This document shows, in pieces, positions 59,158 through 64,000 of a stretch of DNA of 64,000 nt. Made by a program: the position numbers and the translations under genes. Source of the DNA: Amycolatopsis bullii (GTDB lineage: Bacteria; Actinomycetota; Actinomycetes; Mycobacteriales; Pseudonocardiaceae); NCBI RefSeq assembly GCF_014654205.1, contig NZ_BNAW01000005.1, positions 124,001-188,000 on the forward strand. Reading direction: 5' to 3'. The first letter of the stretch is position 1; each line of letters opens with the position of its first letter. A model generated the notes under the pieces. It worked only from the letters and a program-made list of their open reading frames with translations. It did not search any database and had not been told where the DNA came from.

Positions 59158-59931
59158 TCACTCACCGCTCTTGGCCATGATGCGGCGCGCGACGGCGAGG
59201 CTGAGGCGCGCCGGCAACAGCCGACCGAACAAGAGAGCGGTCAGCGCATTGGTTCTCCCGTCGACGACCGCCGGTCCGTTGCCCGACAGGGCGCGCAGCA
59301 CCGTGGCGGCGACGGCCTCGGCGCTGCGCGTGCCGCGGGGGTTCATGGGCGTCTCCGTAGGACCGGGACTGACTGCGACCACCCGGACCCCGGTGCTTCG
59401 GGTTTCCGCCCACAGCGCCCGGGTGAACGAGACGACGTACGCCTTTGTCGCCGCGTACACCGCCAGGTAGGGCGCAGGGATGTACCCGCCGGTGCTGGCG
59501 ATGTTGACGACGGCCCCGTGGCCACGGGCGACCATCGCGGGCATCAGGAGCGTGGTCAGCTCGGTCAATGCGGTGACGTTGACGTCGATCAGGGACCGGA
59601 ACCGGGCCGGATCCCCGTCGAGCACCGGCCCTCGCGTGCTGACGCCGGCGTTGTTGACCAGCATCTCCACCTCGATGCCTTCGTCGGCCAACGTCTTGGC
59701 CAGCCGCGTCGGCGCGTCGGCGGTGGCGAGATCGAGTGCAACAGCTCGCACGGTCACTCCGTGACGCCGGCTCAGCCGCTCGGCCGCCTCGTCGAGCTTG
59801 CCGGCGCTGCGGGCGACCAGGACGAGGTGCGCGCCGGAGGCGGCCAGCCGCTCGGTGATGGCCGCCCCGATGCCGGTGGAAGCGCCGGTGACGACGGCGA
59901 ACTTGTCGCGCAGGTGCGCTGCTGTGGTCAT
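59158..59931 (-). CDS. Short-chain dehydrogenase/reductase
   Basis: The 257-residue SDR has the cofactor motif VTGASTGIG (about 14-22), NNAG in MLVNNAGVSTRG (about 91) and the catalytic Ser-Tyr-Lys: NIASTGGYIPAPYLAVYAAT-K with Tyr about 157 and Lys about 161. The C-terminal extension resembles the YqjQ/Rv2509 group. It is divergent from the MerR gene, whose operator dyad sits in its promoter. The substrate is unknown. Confidence 0.94.
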   Translation of the reverse strand: MTTAAHLRDKFAVVTGASTGIGAAITERLAASGAHLVLVARSAGKLDEAAERLSRRHGVTVRAVALDLATADAPTRLAKTLADEGIEVEMLVNNAGVSTRGPVLDGDPARFRSLIDVNVTALTELTTLLMPAMVARGHGAVVNIASTGGYIPAPYLAVYAATKAYVVSFTRALWAETRSTGVRVVAVSPGPTETPMNPRGTRSAEAVAATVLRALSGNGPAVVDGRTNALTALLFGRLLPARLSLAVARRIMAKSGE

Positions 59932-59938
59932 GATCTCG

Positions 59939-59973
59939 ACGCTAAACCTTGACGTCAATGTCAGGGTCAAGGT
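59939..59973 (-). promoter_or_regulatory. MerR-type promoter and operator for the SDR gene
   Basis: On the minus strand: -35 TTGACC, a 20-bp spacer, then -10 TAGCGT. The dyad ACCTTGAC-N12-GTCAAGGT (59946-59973) covers the -35 and most of the spacer. Over-long spacers of 19-20 bp with such a dyad are the hallmark of MerR-activated promoters. Confidence 0.75.
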
Positions 59974-59983
59974 GAACTGGGGC

Positions 59984-60343
59984 ATGCGCATCGGCGAGTT
60001 GAGCAAGGCGACCGGCGTCAGCAGCCGGGCACTGCGCTACTACGAGCAGCAGGGCCTGCTGCGCAGCGAGCGCCGGCCCAACGGCTATCGCGAGTACTCC
60101 CCCGATTCGATCGAGGTCGTCGCGTTCGTCCAAGACATGTTCCACGCCGGTCTGTCCTCCGACGTCGTCCGGGACATCCTGCCCTGCGCCCGGGACGAGC
60201 ACCCGCGTGGCGACTGCACCGAGCTCGTCGCGCGCGTCCGGCAGATCCGCGACGAACTTCTGCGGCAGGAACAGACCATCGCCGAGCGCCGCCGACGACT
60301 GGACACTTACCTCGCCAACGGCTATGAGGCGCATCAGGCCTGA
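59984..60343 (+). CDS. MerR family transcriptional regulator
   Basis: The 119-residue activator/repressor has the MerR winged helix MRIGELSKATGVSSRALRYY, EQQGLLRSERRPNGYREYSP and an antiparallel coiled coil (LVARVRQIRDELLRQEQTIA, ERRRRLDTYLA). Two Cys (ILPCARDEHP; GDCTEL) at about 70 and 79 could bind metal or react with electrophiles; they are separated by 9 residues, unlike CueR (two Cys in the C-terminal loop). ATG 59984 is used. It is divergent from the SDR gene and very probably activates it. Confidence 0.93.
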   Translation: MRIGELSKATGVSSRALRYYEQQGLLRSERRPNGYREYSPDSIEVVAFVQDMFHAGLSSDVVRDILPCARDEHPRGDCTELVARVRQIRDELLRQEQTIAERRRRLDTYLANGYEAHQA

Positions 60344-60364
60344 GGGCGGCGGTCGGCTGGAGCT

Positions 60365-61088
60365 TCACGTACGGCGTGGTTTCGCTCCAGCTTCCCAAGA
60401 TCGGCGCCATGGGTCAATTCGTCCTCGTCCCAGCTCGCCGGACCAGATGGCCGAATCCCGCCGCCAGCCGGCTTTCCGGCCAGCACTCGGCCGCCTTCGC
60501 CCTGGCTCCGCCGGGCCGGACCAGGATCGCACCGGCCCGGCGGCCAGCGCGGTGAGCTGAGCCGTGCAGGCCCGGTCCAGCAGGACCGCGTGCATGACCG
60601 CCGCGGCCAGGGTCCGGCCGGCGGCCATCAGCCCGTGGTGCGGCATCAGCGCGGCGGGTGCGGCGGCGAGGTCCCGGCCGGGGGCCGGGGTGCTGATCAG
60701 CCCGCCGGTCCCGGCGAACCTCGGGACGTCTTCCCCCGCGAACAGGGCGCCGTCGTGGGACAGCGGCAGCAGCGGCACGGCCAGCGCCGCGAAGGACACC
60801 GAGCCGCGCGCGTGCGTGTGCACCACGCTGGTCAACTCCGGCTGCCGCCGGAGGATGTCCAGGTGATGTGGCATTCCTTGTGCGGGCTACCCTCACCGGC
60901 GAGCACCTCGGCGTCGAACGACACCAGCTGGACCCGGTCTTCGCGGATCTCCTCCAGGCCCCAGCCGGGTGCCTTGATCCAGATGCCGCGCCCGTCGGGA
61001 TCGCGCACGGACACGTGGCCCCACACCATGTCCCCGTGCCCGCCGGCGCCCGGGAGGCCACCACGGCCAGGCGCCGCGCGTCCGTCAT
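60365..61088 (-). pseudogene. Frameshifted class II aldolase/adducin-like gene
   Basis: Three frames together spell one class II aldolase: MTDARRLAVVA at about 61088-61050, then GHGDMVWGHVSVRDPDGRGI to GEGSPHKECH near 60880, then PHHLDILRRQPELTSVVHTH through LMPHHGLMAAGRTLAAAVMH, ending beyond 60365. The metal-binding HxH pair is in VVHTHAR and the later His in LMPHHG. At least two frameshifts (near 61045 and 60875) break it. Its original ATG overlapped the TAXI gene stop (ATGA), so it was second in an operon. Confidence 0.8.
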
Positions 61089-61276
61089 CCGCCGAGACCG
61101 TCGTAGCAGGCCGCCGCACCCGGGTGCAACGGGATCGGGGCGCGCCCCATCGTGCGCGGGTCCAGGGGGTAGGTCACGGGCGATCGCTCCGGGAGCAGGT
61201 GCCGGTAGTGCTGCTCCAGCATTTCCCGCGTCTCGCCGAGAATCCACGCCAGCGCATGCGCGACGGCCGAGGACAC
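61085..61276 (-). pseudogene. C-terminal fragment of TAXI-type TRAP solute-binding protein
   Basis: A short frame reads LAWILGETREMLEQHYRHLL, then MGRAPIPLHPGAAACYDGLG. The IPLHPGAxxxY ending is typical of the TAXI family of TRAP transporter binding proteins. Only the last 60 residues remain. Its stop overlapped the aldolase start (ATGA). Confidence 0.65.
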
Positions 61277-61358
61277 CTACCCGACGACTCGCCGCCGCCG
61301 ACTTGTCCGAGCAAGGAAACGTGGGTTGAGGCAGACGCCGCCGGAGCAGGCGGTATCG

Positions 61359-62612
61359 CTATTGCCGTCGGGGGTCCGCGTTCTCGCAGTCGTCCACCGA
61401 GATGATGCCCGCCTCGATCGGCGCGGACTTTCCGTACTGGGCTCCCGTGATGACGAAGACCAGGCCACGGTTCCGAGGGCTCCGGAGACCGTCGAGGGGA
61501 AGGGTGAACCGGCTGTACCCGGCCGGCATGGGCGAGGACAGGCGCGTCCACTTCCGGGCGTTGCCGAGGCTGCGGTTGATGAAGAAGTCCTGGTTGTCGT
61601 TGTCCGTGACGATGATCGTTCCGTCCGGCCCACCCGAGTCCGTCCACGACACCACGGGCGCTCCGTTCGGCGCATCGCCGTTCTGGTCGAGGAGCGGGGT
61701 GTCCCTGGCGAACCGGAACGACTCCGGGTCCTTCGCGATCCGGTAGTGCACGTGGTAGGTGTAATTGTCTTGATCGGGGTTGTCCGGGTCGTCGGGGGCC
61801 CCGAATTCGTAGGTCATGATCCACAGGCCCCGGTTCAGCCTGGCCACGGTGGTCATGCCCGGTCGTTCGGGGTACGTCGTTCCGGTCGCATCGTCGACCA
61901 CGGGACCCCACGTGTGCAGGTCCGTGCTGGTCTGGTGGGCGAGCTTCTGACCGAACTTCGGGTCCCGCTGGTCGGAGTAGTAGCAGATCAGCCTGTTGTC
62001 GTGCAGCAGCAGGAAAGGCTCCCACACCGGCGTCGCGCCGTTCGTCGTGTCGGGCGGTCCACCCCGGGCCACCGTGCTCAGGAACTGCCAGGTGCGGCCG
62101 CCATCCGTGCTGGCGTGAAGCTGGATGTTGGTGCTGGTGAAGCTGTCCAGCCAGTTGCAGGCGAAGAGCAATGCGCCCTGGGGCAAGCCCGCGAACGCCC
62201 GGGGCAGTTCGTACAGGAATGGATGGAGGGAGAATCCGGTGGCCTCATCGGCGTTGGGCACACTGCCCTGCTTTTCCCAGGTACGGCCATCGTCGTCGCT
62301 CCGGTAGAGCGGGAAACCCGGACCGCCTCCCCCTTGGAACGTCGCGAGCAACGTCCGCGACATCCCGGCAGGCCGCCCGGCGGTGAGACGCACGGCCCGG
62401 GCGTAGGACGCCCGTCCTCCCGGGTCCGCCACGACGACGGGCCCGAACGCAGTCTCTCCACGCACCTTGCCCGTGTCCGCGAACGCCGGCCCGGCCAGTC
62501 CCCACGTCGCCCCGGCGGCAACGCCTGCGCCTGCGGCGAGGAACCTCCGACGGGAGAACTGCGAACGGCCGGCGGTCGGATCATCGGCGTGTGCTGCGTG
62601 GCGATCCTGCAC
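61359..62612 (-). CDS. Tat-exported sialidase/BNR-repeat protein
   Basis: The 417-residue protein has a twin-arginine signal (SRRRFLAAGAGVAAGATWGL) and a six-bladed sialidase-like beta-propeller, with Asp-box repeats SDDDGRTWE, STDGGRTWQ and weaker ones. It contains conserved blocks NGATPVWEPFLLLHDNRLIC, TWGPVVDDATGTTYPERPGM and YITG-like VFVITGAQYG. The catalytic Arg triad cannot be settled by eye, so it may be a sialidase or another glycan-active propeller. GTG 62612 has GAGGAGG 5-6 nt upstream, which decides the start. A LacI-type site lies upstream. Confidence 0.88.
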   Translation of the reverse strand: MQDRHAAHADDPTAGRSQFSRRRFLAAGAGVAAGATWGLAGPAFADTGKVRGETAFGPVVVADPGGRASYARAVRLTAGRPAGMSRTLLATFQGGGGPGFPLYRSDDDGRTWEKQGSVPNADEATGFSLHPFLYELPRAFAGLPQGALLFACNWLDSFTSTNIQLHASTDGGRTWQFLSTVARGGPPDTTNGATPVWEPFLLLHDNRLICYYSDQRDPKFGQKLAHQTSTDLHTWGPVVDDATGTTYPERPGMTTVARLNRGLWIMTYEFGAPDDPDNPDQDNYTYHVHYRIAKDPESFRFARDTPLLDQNGDAPNGAPVVSWTDSGGPDGTIIVTDNDNQDFFINRSLGNARKWTRLSSPMPAGYSRFTLPLDGLRSPRNRGLVFVITGAQYGKSAPIEAGIISVDDCENADPRRQ

Positions 62613-62762
62613 GATTGCCTCCTCAGTGACGCACCCGCCCACCACGCAAGCCCGTGTGCATGGACTCATTTCGGGGAGAAGGTGCGGTTTCGGCAGCGCC
62701 TCGCTGGACAGTTCGTCCAGATAGTGAACTAAACCCGCCGGCCTGGCCACTGTCAAGGAGAG

Positions 62763-62774
62763 GGAACCGTTTCC
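62763..62774. promoter_or_regulatory. LacI-type imperfect palindrome
   Basis: GGAACCGTTTCC, about 150 nt upstream of the sialidase-like start, resembles the perfect GGAACCGGTTCC at 28112 and GalR/LacI consensus sites. It is the only dyad in this leader region. Confidence 0.4.
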
Positions 62775-62846
62775 ACGGCGTGGATGGCCTGATTCCGGAT
62801 ATGTAATTTTCTTGAGGAGAACGAGCCGGGTTTCGTTCCTGCGCGG

Positions 62847-63545
62847 TCCGGAGATCCAGGAGATGCCGCGCCAGCTCGATGACGGTGGGCCGGTCGAAGA
62901 CGACGGTGGCGGACAGGTCGATGCCCGGCAACCCGGCGAGGCGGGTGCGCAGCTCGATCACGGTCAGGGAATCAACCCGAGCTCCGGGAACGGGCGGTCG
63001 TCGTCGATCACGGCGGCGTCCGGGTGTCCCAGGACCGCCGCGACCTCCGCGCGCAGCAGCTCACGCAGCTCCGGCTCGGCCGGGTTCTCCGGCCGGCTTG
63101 CCCGCGGCGCGGGCAAGCGTGCGGGCCATCAAGGCCGTCGGGTCGGACCGGACGAGCACCAGCACCGGTTCGGCCGAGCCGAGCGCGACGGCGGTGCGCG
63201 ACCGCGTCCAGCACCCGGTTCGCGGCCGCGTAGTTGGCTTGCCCCGCTTTGCCGAACACGCCGGTGACCGAGGAGAACATGACGAAAGCCGTCAGCGGCA
63301 GGTGCCGGGTCACCTCGTCGAGGACCAGCGCCGCGTCCGCATAGGGGCGCAGCACGACGTCCAGGCGGTCCGGCGTCTGGGCCGCCAGCACACCGCCGTC
63401 AACGGCGGCTCGCAGCCGGCCACCAGGCTCGCGACGGTGGCGCGATCCGCGACGTCGGCCGCGCTGGCGCCGGGGCGGCCCGGGTGGTCCGCAGGACGTG
63501 CGGCACACCGTCGCGGACGGCGATCGGCGGCTCCGTACTGCCACC
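62847..63545 (-). pseudogene. Modular type I PKS remnant (KR-ACP)
   Basis: A ketoreductase segment reads [18 protein letters not shown], then [20 protein letters not shown] and [14 protein letters not shown] (Ser/Tyr/Asn pattern present). An ACP-like end, VIELRTRLAGLPGIDLSATV and VFDRPTVIELARHLLDL, follows at about 62961-62847 in another frame. An earlier piece [15 protein letters not shown] lies at about 63440 in a third frame. At least three frameshifts and the loss of KS/AT domains show decay. It is the tail of a former polyketide synthase gene. Confidence 0.8.
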
Positions 63546-63592
63546 GGCGAGGTCGGCCGCCCGCGTCACGGGGAGCCCGGGTTCGAGGTCTT

Positions 63593-63937
63593 CTGCGCAC
63601 TCCCGACGGCACGGTCCGCCTCGCGGAACTGGTCCGTCGCGGAAAGCCGATGCTGATCGACCTCACCGAGAACGGCGACCTGCACACCGACGGCGTCGAG
63701 ACCGTCCGCGCCACGGCCGCCACCGACGTCACCGCACTCCTGCTGCGCCCCGACTCCTACGTGGCATGGGCGTCGTCAGAGACACACCCCGGCCAGGACG
63801 AACTACGAGAAGCCACCCGGCAATGGTTCGGCGTCCCACTCAACGCCCAGGAGGATGGCCCGGATCCGGGCGACGTCGCCGGCCGCCGTCGGCGCGGCGG
63901 TCGTCGGCGCGGCGGCGACCCGCTGATCAAGACGTGA
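63593..63937 (+). pseudogene. C-terminal fragment of FAD-dependent monooxygenase
   Basis: The plus strand reads RTPDGTVRLAELVRRGKPML, then VTALLLRPDSYVAWASSETH and ELREATRQWFGVPL. This is the C-terminal thioredoxin-like domain of PheA/TfdB-type aromatic hydroxylases common in polyketide clusters. No FAD-binding part remains, and the last about 25 codons are low-complexity read-through. With the PKS remnant it suggests a lost biosynthetic cluster. Confidence 0.7.
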
Positions 63938-63946
63938 TCAGCGGGT
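63918..63946. terminator. Bidirectional terminator
   Basis: ACCCGCTGATCA (63918-63929) pairs perfectly with TGATCAGCGGGT (63935-63946) around AGACG. It overlaps the stop codons of both convergent reading frames. Confidence 0.75.
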
Positions 63947-64000
63947 CAGCAGGTCTTGGATCGCGCCCGCGATCTCGTCCGGCGCTTCCTCGGCCATGAA
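63938..64000 (-). CDS. C-terminus of an alpha/beta hydrolase (partial)
   Basis: Only the last 20 codons lie in the window: FMAEEAPDEIAGAIQDLLTR, stop TGA at 63938-63940. The HFMAEEAPDEIA ending is typical of alpha/beta hydrolases of the epoxide hydrolase/haloalkane dehalogenase type (catalytic His just upstream). The gene continues beyond 64000. Confidence 0.6.
   Translation of the reverse strand, partial: FMAEEAPDEIAGAIQDLLTR

Noticed and set aside
63887-63916. Two tandem copies of a 15-bp CGTCGGCGCGGCGG-type unit
   Set aside because: Only two copies in GC-rich low-complexity sequence; probably slippage in a dead reading frame.
1-64000. tRNA, rRNA, attachment sites or origin
   Set aside because: I looked for tRNA T-loop and acceptor patterns, dnaA-like boxes and long direct repeats and saw none; a covariance-model scan would be decisive.

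Overview
The window is high-GC actinomycete chromosome. The organism signature is SARP-, LuxR-, TetR- and MarR-type regulators, an F420-type PPOX oxidoreductase, a SapA-like and a rodlin-like secreted protein, an EgtA-like ligase, partner-switching (SpoIIE/RsbW/STAS) proteins, GTG starts and many ATGA/GTGA/TGATG gene overlaps. Gene style fits Pseudonocardiaceae, most like Amycolatopsis; that genus guess rests on memory of such proteins, not on a search. No rRNA, tRNA, CRISPR array, intact transposase, integrase or replication origin was seen.

Layout. 1-5.9 kb: secreted tripeptidyl-peptidase-like hydrolase, RDD membrane protein, a LuxR/histidine kinase two-component pair, a small membrane protein and an APH-fold protein. 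5.9-9.8 kb: a 956-residue SARP regulator divergent from two small secreted proteins, one SapA-like. 9.9-16.8 kb: TetR plus partner, DUF1330, MarR-MFS, alpha/beta hydrolase, aldo/keto reductase-DUF998, interspersed with decayed genes. 17-22 kb: partner-switching block (RsbW-like kinase, internally deleted STAS, two SpoIIE phosphatases, an unknown 82-residue protein, intact STAS). 22-28 kb: desaturase, then a thiol-flavoured neighbourhood (MAPEG, GCS2/EgtA-like ligase, glyoxalase-fold protein, TetR with a permuted ATP-grasp enzyme). 28.5-36 kb: DUF1996 secreted protein, then beta-glucoside uptake and hydrolysis (ABC binding protein, two permeases, GH1) divergent from a ROK regulator. 36-42.4 kb: methyltransferase, two quinone-oxidoreductase-like MDR proteins, MarR, PPOX protein, secreted protein and gene fragments. 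42.4-46 kb: TetR, Tat-exported cholesterol-oxidase-like enzyme and secreted lipase, suggesting extracellular steryl ester or lipid attack. 46-55 kb: DivIVA-like protein, secreted DUF6801-like protein, lipoprotein, two-sensor/one-regulator signalling set, DUF2231 operon with a divergent Cys-rich (Fe-S type) regulator, and a DJ-1/PfpI protein. 56-58.4 kb: an ACP-ketosynthase-hydrolase cassette. 58.5-64 kb: rodlin-like protein, SDR/MerR divergent pair with a classic MerR promoter, then a decayed tail (TAXI-TRAP and class II aldolase remnants, a sialidase-like protein, modular PKS and flavin monooxygenase remnants) and the C-terminus of a hydrolase running off the end.

Two themes stand out. Many divergent promoters carry clear dyads or repeats that pair a regulator with its probable target. 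The window also holds about a dozen domain-sized gene fragments and frameshifted genes, several meeting at sharp junctions, which suggests an accessory chromosomal region undergoing gene loss. The best candidates for an undescribed system are the ACP-KS-hydrolase cassette, the GCS2/ATP-grasp/MAPEG/glyoxalase neighbourhood, and the STAS-82-residue protein-SpoIIE overlap operon. All three functions are inferred from families and gene order only.
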